Assembly: GCF_014655295.1 (NCBI RefSeq)
Contig: NZ_BNBI01000005.1
Coordinates: 434,001 to 498,000, forward strand
Length of the DNA: 64,000 nucleotides
DNA from: Streptomyces fumanus
GTDB lineage: Bacteria; Actinomycetota; Actinomycetes; Streptomycetales; Streptomycetaceae
Reading direction: 5' to 3'
Position 1 is the first letter of the stretch; every line of letters starts with the position of its first letter. The notes under the pieces are model-generated. The model was given only the letters and a program-made list of their open reading frames with translations. It was not told the origin of the DNA and did not search any database. Shown one piece after another: positions 9,970 through 18,175 of this stretch. Made by a program: the position numbers and the translations under genes.

Positions 9970-10964
9970 GCGCGTGCCTCCTTGCGGCGGCCGGTGCCGA
10001 CACCCAGCCGGGAGGCGGCGCGCGGGTCGAGGGCGCGGCGCACCCCGTCGCCGAGGACGGTGAGCGCCAGCACGGTGACGAACAGCAGCCCGGCGGGCAG
10101 CAGCAGATACTGCGGCGCCGCCTGGTACCAGACGTTGGCCGAGGTCAGCATCTGCCCCCAGGACGGGGTCGGCGGCTTCACCCCGGCGCCGAGGAAGCTC
10201 AGCGCGGCCTCGGCGGAGATGTTCACCGGGACCAGCAGCGCGGCGTAGGTGATGACCGGCGCGCCCAGCGCGGGCAGCAGCTCACGGCGGGCGATCCGCC
10301 AGGAGCCCCAGCCGCTGAGCCGGGCGGCGGCCACATGGTCGAGCTGCTTGAGGGCCAGCGTCGACGCGCGGACGATCCTGGCGATGGAGCCCCAGCCGAT
10401 CAGCCCGATCACGCTCGCGACCAGCACCGGACGCGGGAACCCGGCCGGCACCACGGCCAGCAGCGCCAGCGACATCACCATCAGCGGCAGCGCCACCACC
10501 ACGTCCGTGAACCGGCTCAGGGCCTGGTCGACCCACCGGTTGCCGAGCCCGGCGGCGATGCCGATCAGGACCCCGAGGCCGACCTGGACCAGGGTCGCGG
10601 CGAGCGCCACGCCGAGGGAGACCCGGGCGCCGTACACCAGCCGCGCGAACAGGTCGCGGCCGGTCTGCGGTTCGACGCCGAGCCAGTGGTCGGCGCCGAT
10701 GCCGCCGAGCGCGCCGACGGGGACCCCGCCGCGCGCCGAGTCGACCAGGCCGGGGTGGTACGTGGTCGGGCTCTGCCCCTCCAGCGCGGTGAGCAGCGGA
10801 GCGGCGAGCGCGACCAGGACGAGCAGCGCGACGGCACCGGCCGCGACGAGAGCGGCCCGCTGCGCGCGCAGCCGCCGCCAGAACTGACGGGCCCCCGAGG
10901 CGGGGGCGAGCACCAGGCCGGTGCCCGCCTCCGCGACCTCGGAGACCACTTGGGCCTCACTCAT
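9966..10964 (-). CDS. ABC transporter permease (DppC/OppC type)
   Basis: The 332-residue membrane protein is the partner of the DppB-type permease. It shows the OppC_N helix near residues 30-55 (LRAQRAALVAAGAVALLVLV). The periplasmic stretch HWLGVEPQTGRDLFARLVYG is typical of the C subunit. The EAA loop is VRASTLALKQLDHVAAARL. It begins four bases after the solute-binding protein stop and overlaps the next permease by ATGA. Confidence 0.92.
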   Translation of the reverse strand: MSEAQVVSEVAEAGTGLVLAPASGARQFWRRLRAQRAALVAAGAVALLVLVALAAPLLTALEGQSPTTYHPGLVDSARGGVPVGALGGIGADHWLGVEPQTGRDLFARLVYGARVSLGVALAATLVQVGLGVLIGIAAGLGNRWVDQALSRFTDVVVALPLMVMSLALLAVVPAGFPRPVLVASVIGLIGWGSIARIVRASTLALKQLDHVAAARLSGWGSWRIARRELLPALGAPVITYAALLVPVNISAEAALSFLGAGVKPPTPSWGQMLTSANVWYQAAPQYLLLPAGLLFVTVLALTVLGDGVRRALDPRAASRLGVGTGRRKEARA

Positions 10965-10968
10965 CGAA

Positions 10969-12693
10969 CTACTTCACCGCGACCTGGGAGATGTCCAGCA
11001 CACCGGTCCAGTCGCTGATCACGACGTTCTTGATGTCCTTGCCGTACAGCCGCTTGTAGACGGGGTGGAACAGCGGCACGGTCAGCGCCCGCTCGCCGAT
11101 CTTCTTGTCCAGGGCGCCCCACCGCTTCGCCGCGGCGTCCAGGTCGGTGAGCTTGTTGATGGCGTCGATCTCGTCGTTGACCGACGTGTCGTTCAGGAAG
11201 CCGGTGTTGAAGTTGGCGCCGTCCTTCACGATCTGCCGGCCGTCGAAGATCGGGGCGAGGAACGGGCCGCCGGACGGCCAGTCGGCGCCCCAGTGCGCCA
11301 GGAAGAACCCGGGCTCGGTCTTCACGTCGTGGACGGTGTCGGAGTAGTCGTTGTCCTCCAGGCCCTCCAGCTTCACGGTGATCCCGGCCTTCTTCAGCGC
11401 GTCCTGGACGGCGGTGGCGATCTCCGGGCCGGTCTCGAAGTCCTTGGCGTTGGAGTGGGTGAGGGTGATGGTCAGCCCGTCGGGGTGACCCGCCTCCTTC
11501 AGCAGCTCCCTGGCCTTGGCCGGGTTCCCGGAGTCACCGGCCGGGAAGTGGTCGTAGGGCGTGTACCCGAAGGACTTCTGGTTCGGCAGGTAGGTGGTGG
11601 CCGGCTCGGCCAGCGACGAGCCGCCCGCCGCGTTGATCACCGAGCTGCGGTCCACGGCGTACGCGATGGCCTGGCGCACCTTCGGGTCGTCGAAGGGCTT
11701 CACCTTGGGGTTGAAGGCGAGGTAGTTGGTGTAGCCGAAGTGGCCGGTGCCGACCCGGGAGGCGAGTTCCTTGTCGCCGCTGACCTGGGCGAGTTCGGCC
11801 GGGCCGAGGTTGGTGTCGGTGGTGACGGCGGCGGCGTCGGCGCCCTGGGAGGCGGACAGCCGCTGGTTGACGACCGAGGAGTCCAGGCCCGAGCGGACGT
11901 CGATCCGGTCCGGGTACGCCTTGCGTTCGGCGTCCGTCTTCGCCGACCAGTGCGGGTTGCGCTCCAGGACCAGCCGCTCGCCGTCGTTCTGGTTCTCCAC
12001 CACCTTGTACGGGCCCGAGGAGACGGGGTGTTCCTCGTACTTGGTGCCCTTGTCGGCGGACTTGGGCACCGGCGCGAACTGGGTCTGGGTGGCCAGGTAG
12101 GGGAACTCGCCCTCGGGCTTGTTCAGATGGAAGACGATGGTGCGCTCGTCCGGCGTCTCGATCGAGTCGAGCCCCTCGCCCTTGTCCTTGTAGGGCCCCT
12201 GGTAGTCGGCGCCGCCGATCAGCCAGTCCCGCAGGTACGGTGCGCCGCCGGACAGTTCGGGGGCGAAGGACCGCTCGATGCCGTACTTGATGTCGGCGGA
12301 GGTGATCGCGGTGCCGTCCTCGTACTTCAGCCCTTCCTTCAGGGTGTACGTCCACACGGTGGCGTCCTTGCTGGGACGGCCGGTGTCGGTGGCGAGGTCG
12401 GGCACCACCTCGGCGCCCTCGGCCCCGTTCTCCCGGTTGCGGGTGGTCAGGGTGCGGAAGACCAGGGAGGGCACGTTGCCGCCGCCGGAGGTGTAGAGCC
12501 GGGCCGGGTCGAAGTCCTGCTGCGGATCGGCGTTGAGGACGGTGAGGGTGCCGCCCTTGTGGGGTTCGGCGTCCGCGCCACCGGAGGTGGCATCGTTGTC
12601 CTCCGGCCCGCAGGCGGCCGCACCGGCCGTCACGATCAGGCTGACGGTCAACGCGGCGGCGGCGCGGCGCGTTCTGCGGGACGAGTGGAACAT
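10969..12693 (-). CDS. Family 5 extracellular solute-binding lipoprotein
   Basis: The 574-residue receptor belongs to the Dpp/Opp/Nik-type importer. The signal sequence RAAAALTVSLIVTAG ends in a lipobox with Cys at about residue 28 (GAAACG), so it should be lipid-anchored outside the membrane. SBP_bac_5 features include DFDPARLYTSGGGN near the start and VRQAIAYAVDRSSVI in the middle. The ligand is not readable from sequence. A Cys-containing leader peptide upstream and the divergent LLM monooxygenases suggest an organosulfur compound or sulfur-containing peptide. GAGAGG lies about nine bases before ATG 12693. First gene of the transporter operon. Confidence 0.9.
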   Translation of the reverse strand: MFHSSRRTRRAAAALTVSLIVTAGAAACGPEDNDATSGGADAEPHKGGTLTVLNADPQQDFDPARLYTSGGGNVPSLVFRTLTTRNRENGAEGAEVVPDLATDTGRPSKDATVWTYTLKEGLKYEDGTAITSADIKYGIERSFAPELSGGAPYLRDWLIGGADYQGPYKDKGEGLDSIETPDERTIVFHLNKPEGEFPYLATQTQFAPVPKSADKGTKYEEHPVSSGPYKVVENQNDGERLVLERNPHWSAKTDAERKAYPDRIDVRSGLDSSVVNQRLSASQGADAAAVTTDTNLGPAELAQVSGDKELASRVGTGHFGYTNYLAFNPKVKPFDDPKVRQAIAYAVDRSSVINAAGGSSLAEPATTYLPNQKSFGYTPYDHFPAGDSGNPAKARELLKEAGHPDGLTITLTHSNAKDFETGPEIATAVQDALKKAGITVKLEGLEDNDYSDTVHDVKTEPGFFLAHWGADWPSGGPFLAPIFDGRQIVKDGANFNTGFLNDTSVNDEIDAINKLTDLDAAAKRWGALDKKIGERALTVPLFHPVYKRLYGKDIKNVVISDWTGVLDISQVAVK

Positions 12694-12716
12694 CGGGGAA
12701 CGACCTCTCGAAAGGA

Positions 12717-12738
12717 GCCGCCTCGCTTCGCGGGCGGC
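12717..12738 (-). promoter_or_regulatory. Hairpin just upstream of the SBP start: candidate attenuator
   Basis: On the minus strand, GCCGCC-CGC-GAA-GCG-A-GGCGGC folds into a nine-pair stem with one bulged A and is followed by TCCTTTCG. It lies between the leader peptide (stop at 12892) and the SBP Shine-Dalgarno, the position expected of an attenuator or intrinsic terminator whose folding depends on leader translation. Confidence 0.5.
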
Positions 12739-12891
12739 GGTGGCACGGGGGCAACGGTGCGGCGGAGTCCGCCCCGGCGCGCTCGTGACGGCCGCCGGAC
12801 ACCCCCCGGGTACGCCGATGGCGTGCGGGGAGGGGGACCGGAGGAGGCCAGGAAAGGTCGGGCAACGCGACGTGCGCGCCGGAGGCGGACG

Positions 12892-12984
12892 TCAGCGACA
12901 GAGAATGTCGGCCACGCAGAGCGGGGTCACGCCGATCAGCGCCAGCTCGAAGGCGGCGCGTGCGGTGGCGTGGACGGACGACAT
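12892..12984 (-). CDS. Cysteine-containing leader peptide upstream of the ABC transporter
   Basis: This 30-residue open frame starts with ATG at 12984 and ends GVTPLCVADILCR then TGA. Two Cys codons lie in the last nine positions, as in leader peptides that sense Cys-tRNA charging. It has no Shine-Dalgarno, but a well-formed promoter at 12992-13020 places the transcription start at or next to the ATG, so it is probably translated leaderlessly. The transporter operon begins about 200 bases downstream, with a hairpin in between. Inferred role: cysteine- or sulfur-responsive attenuation. It could be a coincidental frame, but the promoter, codon placement and context agree. Confidence 0.65.
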   Translation of the reverse strand: MSSVHATARAAFELALIGVTPLCVADILCR

Positions 12985-12991
12985 GGGCAGA

Positions 12992-13020
12992 AATATGAAC
13001 GAACATGCGACAGAAGTCAA
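12992..13020 (-). promoter_or_regulatory. Sigma70-type promoter of leader peptide and ABC operon
   Basis: On the minus strand TTGACT (13020-13015), a 17-base spacer and CATATT (12997-12992) are followed after seven bases by the leader ATG at 12984. This is close to the consensus for the main vegetative sigma factor and predicts a leaderless transcript. Confidence 0.7.
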
Positions 13021-13137
13021 AAGCGACCGGGGCGCCGAAGATCCGCGGGGCGGGAACACGGGGCGGGGGCCGGGCGTTGGGACTCACGACGAGATGTGCG
13101 AGGCGCGCCCCGCGCCCTGACGAGGGAGGTGACCGAC

Positions 13138-13224
13138 GTGGCCCGGACAGCCCACGTGGTGCACCTGTACTCCCGGCCCCACATCGACCTCCAGCGCGTG
13201 GCCGGCGCGCTCTGTCGCTCCTGA
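13138..13224 (+). CDS. Putative leader peptide (HIDLQRV...LCR type) upstream of LLM monooxygenases
   Basis: The 28-residue peptide from GTG 13138 ends RPHIDLQRVAGALCRS and then TGA. Short peptides with 'R-HIDL-RV---C' are a known actinobacterial leader-peptide family found upstream of sulfur-metabolism and transporter genes. GGGAGGTGA at 13124-13132 is a good Shine-Dalgarno for 13138; a GTG at 13129 in the same frame is less well placed. A single Cys codon (13213-13215) sits three codons from the stop, and a perfect hairpin follows eight bases after it. The LLM genes begin at 13378. Role: probable cysteine/sulfur-dependent attenuation. Confidence 0.75.
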   Translation: MARTAHVVHLYSRPHIDLQRVAGALCRS

Positions 13225-13231
13225 CACCCCC

Positions 13232-13251
13232 GCCCGGACCCCCGTCCGGGC
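13232..13251 (+). promoter_or_regulatory. Attenuator-type hairpin after the leader peptide
   Basis: gcccggac (13232-13239), loop cccc, and gtccgggc (13244-13251) form a perfect 8-bp stem starting eight bases after the leader stop codon. This is where a ribosome stalled at the Cys codon would alter folding. Confidence 0.6.
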
Positions 13252-13312
13252 GCTCCGCCGGCTCCGCACGCGCGCCTCCGCTGTGCCCGCGCGAGGGCCG
13301 GCGCTTCCCTCG

Positions 13313-13341
13313 TGGATCCGCATGGATCCGCATGGATCTGC
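13313..13341 (+). repeat. Tandem decamer TGGATCCGCA in the LLM leader region
   Basis: Two exact copies of tggatccgca (13313-13322 and 13323-13332) and a third partial copy (tggatctgc, 13333-13341) lie 37-65 bases before the LLM start. Each copy contains the self-complementary ggatcc. It could be a protein-binding array or an anti-terminator component. Confidence 0.6.
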
Positions 13342-13377
13342 CGAAGGCTTCTCCCGGACCTCCAGGAAGGCGTCCCC

Positions 13378-14580
13378 GTGCCCTCGACTCCCCTTGCCCC
13401 GCTGCACCTCGCCGTCGCGCTGGACGGCACCGGCTGGCACCCCGCCTCATGGCGGGAGCCGGTCGCCCGGCCCCGTGAACTGTTCACCGCCGCCTACTGG
13501 GCCGACCTGATCGCCGAGGCCGAGCGCGGCCTGCTCGACTTCGTCACCATCGAGGACGGCCTCGGCCCCCAGTCCTCGCACTTCCTGGACCCGGACGACC
13601 GCCGTGACCAGGTCCGCGGCCGGCTCGACGCGGTCCTGATCGCCGCCCGTGTCGCACCCCTGACCCGGCACATAGGGCTGGTCCCGACCGTGGTGGCCAC
13701 GCACACGGAGCCGTTCCATATCTCCAAGGCCATCGCCACCCTCGACTATGTGAGCACCGGCCGTGCGGGACTGCGCGTCCAGATCACCGCCCGGCCCAAC
13801 GAGGCCGCCCACTTCGGCCGCCGCACCCTGCCCAGGATCGCCGCCTACGACGATCCGGCCGCCCGGGAGGTGGTGACCGACCTGTTCGACGAGGCCGCCG
13901 ACCACGTGGAGGTCGTACGGCGCCTGTGGGACAGTTGGGAGGACGACGCCGAGATCCGGGACGTCGCCACCGGCCGGTTCATCGACCGCGACAAGCTGCA
14001 CTACATCGACTTCGAGGGCCGGTACTTCAGCGTCAGGGGCCCTTCCATCACCCCGCGCCCCCCGCAGGGCCAGCCGCCGGTCACCGCCCTCGCCCACGAC
14101 ACCGTGCCCTACCGCCTGGTGGCCCGCGCCGCCGACGTCGGCTACGTCACCCCGCACGACACCGGCCAGGCCCGCGCGATCATCGCCGAGATCCGCGCCG
14201 AGCAGTCGGCCGCCGGACGCGCCGGGGAACCGCTGCACGTCTTCGCCGACCTCGTGGTCCACCTCGACGACGACCCCGCCGAGGCGGCCGCCCGCCGCGA
14301 CCGGCTCGACACCCTGGCGGGCGAGGAGTACACCAGCGACGCCCGTGTCTTCACCGGCACCCCCGCCCAACTCGCCGACCTGCTCCAGGAGTTGCAGTCG
14401 GCCGGGCTCACCGGGTTCCGGCTGCGGCCCGCCGTCGCCGGGTACGACCTGCCCGCCATCACCCGGGGCCTGGTCCCCGAACTCCAGCGCCGCGGCGCCT
14501 TCCGCCGCGCCTACGAGGCCGACACCCTGCGCGGCCTGCTCGGACTGCCCCGCCCCGCCAACCGCTACGCCGCGGCCTGA
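13378..14580 (+). CDS. LLM-class flavin-dependent oxidoreductase
   Basis: The 400-residue enzyme has the bacterial luciferase-like fold and uses FMNH2 or F420 to oxidise small substrates in the cytoplasm. Typical segments are LAVALDGTGWHPASWR at the start, RHIGLVPTVVATHTEPFHISKAIATLD in mid-chain (read in parts) and STGRAGLRVQITA. GTG at 13378 is chosen over a frame opening at 13312 because AGGAAGG lies seven bases upstream and the extra residues fall in the repeat region. The second LLM gene follows 20 bases later. With the divergent ABC importer and leader peptides it fits uptake and oxidative cleavage of an organosulfur compound. The substrate is unknown. Confidence 0.88.
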   Translation: MPSTPLAPLHLAVALDGTGWHPASWREPVARPRELFTAAYWADLIAEAERGLLDFVTIEDGLGPQSSHFLDPDDRRDQVRGRLDAVLIAARVAPLTRHIGLVPTVVATHTEPFHISKAIATLDYVSTGRAGLRVQITARPNEAAHFGRRTLPRIAAYDDPAAREVVTDLFDEAADHVEVVRRLWDSWEDDAEIRDVATGRFIDRDKLHYIDFEGRYFSVRGPSITPRPPQGQPPVTALAHDTVPYRLVARAADVGYVTPHDTGQARAIIAEIRAEQSAAGRAGEPLHVFADLVVHLDDDPAEAAARRDRLDTLAGEEYTSDARVFTGTPAQLADLLQELQSAGLTGFRLRPAVAGYDLPAITRGLVPELQRRGAFRRAYEADTLRGLLGLPRPANRYAAA

Positions 14581-14600
14581 GCCGAGGAGCCCACGACACC

Positions 14601-15974
14601 ATGACCAAGCCGCAGAAGCAGATCCACCTGGCCGCCCACTTTCCCGGCGTCAACAACACCACCGTCTGGAGCGACCCGGAGGCCGGCAGCCACATCGAGT
14701 TCGCCTCCTTCGCCCACTTCGCCCGCACCGCCGAACGCGCCAAGTTCGACTTCCTCTTCCTCGCCGAGGGCCTCCGGCTGCGCGAACAGGGCGGCAAGAT
14801 CTACGACCTGGACGTCGTCGGCCGCCCCGACACCTTCACCGTCCTCGCCGCGCTCGCCGCCGTCACCGACCACCTCGGCCTGACCGGCACCATCAACTCC
14901 ACCTTCAACGAGCCCTACGAGGTGGCCCGCCAGTTCGCCAGCCTCGACCACCTCTCCGGCGGCCGCGCCGCCTGGAACGTCGTCACCTCCTGGGACGCCT
15001 TCACCGGGGAGAACTTCCGCCGGGGCGGCTTCCTGCCGCAGGAGGAGCGCTACTCCCGGGCGAAGGAGTTCCTCGCCACGGCCAACGAACTCTTCGACTC
15101 CTGGCGGGACGACGACCTCGTCGCCGACCAGGCCGCCGGTGTCTTCCTGCGCGACGCCGGGGCCGGCGCCTTCGTCCACCGGGGGCAGCACTTCGACATC
15201 CACGGCCGGTTCAACGTGCCGCGCAGCCCCCAGGGCCGCCCGGTGATCTTCCAGGCCGGGGACTCCGACGAGGGCCGCGAGTTCGCCGCCGCCGGTGCCG
15301 ACGCCATCTTCAGCCGGTACGCCGCCCTGGACACCGGCCAGTCCTTCTACACGGACGTGAAGTCCCGCCTCGCCCGGTACGGCCGCCGCCCCGACGACCT
15401 GCTCATCCTGCCCGCCGCCAGCTTCGTCCTCGGCGACACCGACGCGGAGGCCGAGGAACTCGCCAAGGAGGTGCGCCGCCGGCAGGTCAGCGGGGCGACC
15501 GCCATCAAGCACCTGGAGTTCGTCTGGAACCGCGACCTGTCCGGGTACGACCCGGACGGGCCGCTGCCCGACGTCGACCCGCTGCCCGGGGAGCACACCG
15601 TCGCCCGCGGCCGGGCCCAGGTCCGCATGTACCGCGACCCGCTGGCCACCGCCCGGGAGTGGCGGGAACTGGCCGCGGCCCACAACTGGTCCATCCGCGA
15701 CCTGGTCATCGAGACCGGCAACCGGCAGACCTTCGTCGGCTCCCCGGCCACCGTCGCCGAGACCATCAACGCCTACGTCCAGGCCGACGCCGCCGACGGC
15801 TTCATCCTCGTCCCGCACATCACCCCGGGCGGCCTCGACGGGTTCGCCGACCGGGTCGTCCCGCTGCTCCAGGAACGCGGGGTGTTCCGCACCGAGTACA
15901 CGGGCCCCACCCTGCGCGACCACCTCGGGCTCGCCCACCCCGACGACGCGCGCGGCGAGCGGGCGGCGTCCTGA
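14601..15974 (+). CDS. NtaA/SnaA/DszA-family flavin-dependent monooxygenase
   Basis: The 457-residue LLM-class enzyme begins KQIHLAAHFPGVNNTTVW, the signature of the nitrilotriacetate / dibenzothiophene-sulfone / dimethylsulfide monooxygenase branch. These act on FMNH2 supplied by a separate reductase, which is not seen in the window. Further family marks are SGGRAAWNVVTSWDAFTGEN and RPVIFQAGDSDEGREFAA. It is co-transcribed with the first LLM (20-base gap; GAGGAG upstream). Sulfur-branch members release sulfite or sulfide, which agrees with the Cys leader peptide; this part is inference. Confidence 0.9.
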   Translation: MTKPQKQIHLAAHFPGVNNTTVWSDPEAGSHIEFASFAHFARTAERAKFDFLFLAEGLRLREQGGKIYDLDVVGRPDTFTVLAALAAVTDHLGLTGTINSTFNEPYEVARQFASLDHLSGGRAAWNVVTSWDAFTGENFRRGGFLPQEERYSRAKEFLATANELFDSWRDDDLVADQAAGVFLRDAGAGAFVHRGQHFDIHGRFNVPRSPQGRPVIFQAGDSDEGREFAAAGADAIFSRYAALDTGQSFYTDVKSRLARYGRRPDDLLILPAASFVLGDTDAEAEELAKEVRRRQVSGATAIKHLEFVWNRDLSGYDPDGPLPDVDPLPGEHTVARGRAQVRMYRDPLATAREWRELAAAHNWSIRDLVIETGNRQTFVGSPATVAETINAYVQADAADGFILVPHITPGGLDGFADRVVPLLQERGVFRTEYTGPTLRDHLGLAHPDDARGERAAS

Positions 15975-15980
15975 CGTCCC

Positions 15981-16091
15981 GTCGCCGGGGCGGGTGACCG
16001 ACCCGGCGACGGCCCTGGCACGCCACCGCCCCCCTCGGGCCACCCGGGCGTGCCAGGGCCGGCCCTTCCGGTCCGTCGGACGGGAAGGGCC
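15981..16091. terminator. Three consecutive strong hairpins after the LLM operon
   Basis: Three perfect inverted repeats are stacked end to end. gtcgccggg pairs with cccggcgac (15981-15989/16002-16010). ggccctggcacgcc pairs with ggcgtgccagggcc (16011-16024/16047-16060, 14 bp). ggcccttcc pairs with ggaagggcc (16061-16069/16083-16091) with an inner ggtcc/ggac. Together they form a very strong terminator for the LLM transcript. Confidence 0.8.
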
Positions 16092-16607
16092 GGCCGCCGA
16101 GCGCGAGGACATCGCTCAGGCCCTGTCCTTGGGCGGTGTTCTCACACTGGTCGTCCTCGCACGGCGCCCCGAGGACGCGGGAATGACCCAGGCGCGCACA
16201 GGCGAGGACATGGCCGGAGTGGTCGTCGGCGTAAGGACTCCGGCCGCTCTTGGTCGGTCATGGCACGACCCGGGGGCCAGGGGTCAGCAAAGCGACACGC
16301 GGTCGGATGCCGAAGCATCCGGCCCTGCGGTCGCCGCCCCCAGAGTAGGGCACCGCGCGGCGGTCGGAACCGGTATTTCCGGCCGTTCGGCCGCGCCCGG
16401 CCGGGCCGGTGCGCGGGTCCGCCGAGCCCCGCCCGCCCCTCCGGCGGGCCGTCCGGCGCGGTCCGGGGCACGGCGGCGGTCCGTCGCCGCCACGCGGGGG
16501 CACCGGAACCCCGCCGGCACCACCGGGCCGCGCCGCCATGGCACGGGGTGACCGCGCCCGGCCGACGCGACGACTGTCCGAAGCCGACCCGCCGGGGGCC
16601 GGGGGCG
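16092..16607. other. Gene-poor stretch, no supported feature
   Basis: About 500 bases of GC-rich sequence lie between the terminator hairpins and the tandem repeat. Frames here lack start signals and family resemblance. I see no RNA gene or promoter I can support. Confidence 0.5.
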
Positions 16608-16700
16608 CCGATTCCGTTCGTCCCTCACATAGGGGGACGGGGGGCACCGATTCCGTTTGTCCCTCACGCAGGGGGACGGGGGCCCGATGCCGTTCGTCCC
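16608..16700. repeat. Hairpin-forming 37-39-bp tandem repeat at the 3' end of the SDR gene
   Basis: The block 'ccgattccgttcgtccctca' recurs at 16608, 16647 (cgtttgt variant) and 16684 (ccgatgcc variant). The first two copies are followed by a g-rich partner (agggggacgggg), so each of them can fold gtccc against ggggac. It ends directly at the stop codon of the minus-strand SDR gene. It may act in termination or mRNA stability. Confidence 0.65.
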
Positions 16701-17504
16701 TCAGGCCCGGCCCCGGCCCGCCGTCGTGCGCAGGGTCAGTTCGGCCTGCGCCAGGGCCTCGACCGGTGCCGGGTCGTCGAGTCCGGGTACGCAGACCACC
16801 TGGCCGGCGTCCAGCGCGGCCAGCGAGGCGTGGACCACCTGGTCCACCGGCATCCCGCCCTCGTCGTGCACGGTCTGCTCCCGTCCGGCGACCGGCGCCT
16901 CGCCCCGCGACCGGTGGAACTCGGTGGCCGTCAGCCCCGGGCAGAGCACCTGGACGCGCAGCGGCGAACCGGCCAGTTCGGCGGCGAGCGTACGGGTGAA
17001 GGTGACGACGTACCCCTTGGTCCCGCCGTACACCGCCCGCTGCGGCAGCGGGCCGGGCGGCAGGGAGCCGGCGAAGGCCAACTGGGAGGCCACGTTGACC
17101 ACGGTGCCCCGCCCGCGTTCCAGCATGGCCGGGACCACCGCCCGGGTCAGCGCGGTCACGGCGACGACGTTGACGGTGAGGACCTTCGCCATCAGGTCGG
17201 GTTCCAGTTCGGCGAACGGGCCGTAGCCGTTGATGCCCGCGTTGTTGAGCAGGAACCCGATGTCCTCGCCCGCCGCCCGCTCGGCCACCCGCGTCAGGTC
17301 GTCGGGGTCGGAGAGGTCGGCCACCAGGGTCTCCACCGTCGTGCCCGTCTCCTCACGCAGCCGCCCGGCGAGGTCGTCGAGCCGCTGCGCCCGCCGGGCG
17401 ACCAGGACGGTGTCCCAGCCCGCCGCGGCCAGTCGCCCCGCGTAGGCCGCGCCGATGCCGGAGGAGGCGCCCGTCACCAGGGCCGTGCCGTGTCGTGTAC
17501 TCAC
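16701..17504 (-). CDS. SDR-family NAD(P)-dependent oxidoreductase
   Basis: The 267-residue classical short-chain dehydrogenase/reductase has cofactor motif TGASSGIG near residue 12, NNAGI, catalytic Ser region VNVASQLAFAGS and YGGTKGY (Tyr-x3-Lys). GTG 17504 (start of STRHGTALVTGA) is preferred to an opening at 17597, since the extra 31 residues look non-coding and AAGG precedes 17504. The substrate is unknown. It lies 105 bases downstream of a MarR gene on the same strand and is probably part of its regulon. Confidence 0.85.
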   Translation of the reverse strand: MSTRHGTALVTGASSGIGAAYAGRLAAAGWDTVLVARRAQRLDDLAGRLREETGTTVETLVADLSDPDDLTRVAERAAGEDIGFLLNNAGINGYGPFAELEPDLMAKVLTVNVVAVTALTRAVVPAMLERGRGTVVNVASQLAFAGSLPPGPLPQRAVYGGTKGYVVTFTRTLAAELAGSPLRVQVLCPGLTATEFHRSRGEAPVAGREQTVHDEGGMPVDQVVHASLAALDAGQVVCVPGLDDPAPVEALAQAELTLRTTAGRGRA

Positions 17505-17609
17505 TCTTGCCTTGCCTTTCGCCCCGCTGTCCGGTTCTTGCCGTGATCGCTCACAGGTACCCGGTCCGGCCCGGACCCCAACCGGCGGGTCGGCCACCCG
17601 GGGGCCCGG

Positions 17610-18143
17610 TCAGGGCGCCGGCGCGGGGTCGGAGACCTCCAGCTCGGCGACCAGCCGGTCCAGGGCGGGCAGGGCGCGGGCGAGCACCGCGCGGTCGGCG
17701 GGGGGCAGCGCGTCGACGACCCGGGTGAGCGCCGCGGTGCTGGCCCGGTCGTAGCGGCGCAGCAGGTCCTGTGCCTCGCGGGAGGCGGTGAGGACGACGG
17801 TGCGCTGGTCGTGGTCGGGCCGGACGCGTTCCACCAGGCGCGCGGCGGACATCGTCCGTACCAGATTGCTGACCGTGGACGGCGCCACCCGCAGCAGGGC
17901 GGCCGCCGCGCCGGGGGAGAGGCCCTCGGGGGACGTGGACAGCGCGCGCAGCAGCTCGATCTGCGCCTCCGGCAGGTCGGGGAGGCCCTCGGCGTTGCGG
18001 GTGGCCCGCAGCACGGCCCGGCGCAGCGGTCCGAGCAGCCCGCCGAGCCCGGCCGCGACGCGGGCGGCGTCCGCGTCCTCGGCCGGCTCGCCGCCGCCGT
18101 GTCCGTGCGTCGCCTGGTCCGTGCTGTGGTGCGTCCCTGTCAT
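17610..18143 (-). CDS. MarR-family transcriptional regulator
   Basis: The 177-residue winged-helix regulator has core segments LPEAQIELLRALSTSPEGLS, APSTVSNLVRTMSAARLVER (recognition helix) and RPDHDQRTVVLTASREA (wing). The 35-residue N-terminus is His/Gly rich (THHSTDQATHGHGGG) and could bind metal, though this may be only low complexity. ATG 18143 has GGAGGG immediately upstream, an unusually tight spacing. Probably controls the SDR gene downstream and itself. Confidence 0.85.
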   Translation of the reverse strand: MTGTHHSTDQATHGHGGGEPAEDADAARVAAGLGGLLGPLRRAVLRATRNAEGLPDLPEAQIELLRALSTSPEGLSPGAAAALLRVAPSTVSNLVRTMSAARLVERVRPDHDQRTVVLTASREAQDLLRRYDRASTAALTRVVDALPPADRAVLARALPALDRLVAELEVSDPAPAP

Positions 18144-18175
18144 CCCTCCATTGTGCGGCCGGCGCCGGGAGGGTC

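Noticed and set aside
8966..10003. N-terminal extension of the ABC ATPase frame
   Set aside because: Overlaps the permease gene entirely and has no ATPase features; the ATGA overlap at 8965 gives the proper start.
16608..16700. CRISPR array
   Set aside because: Only three diverged units, no separate spacers, and no cas genes in the window.
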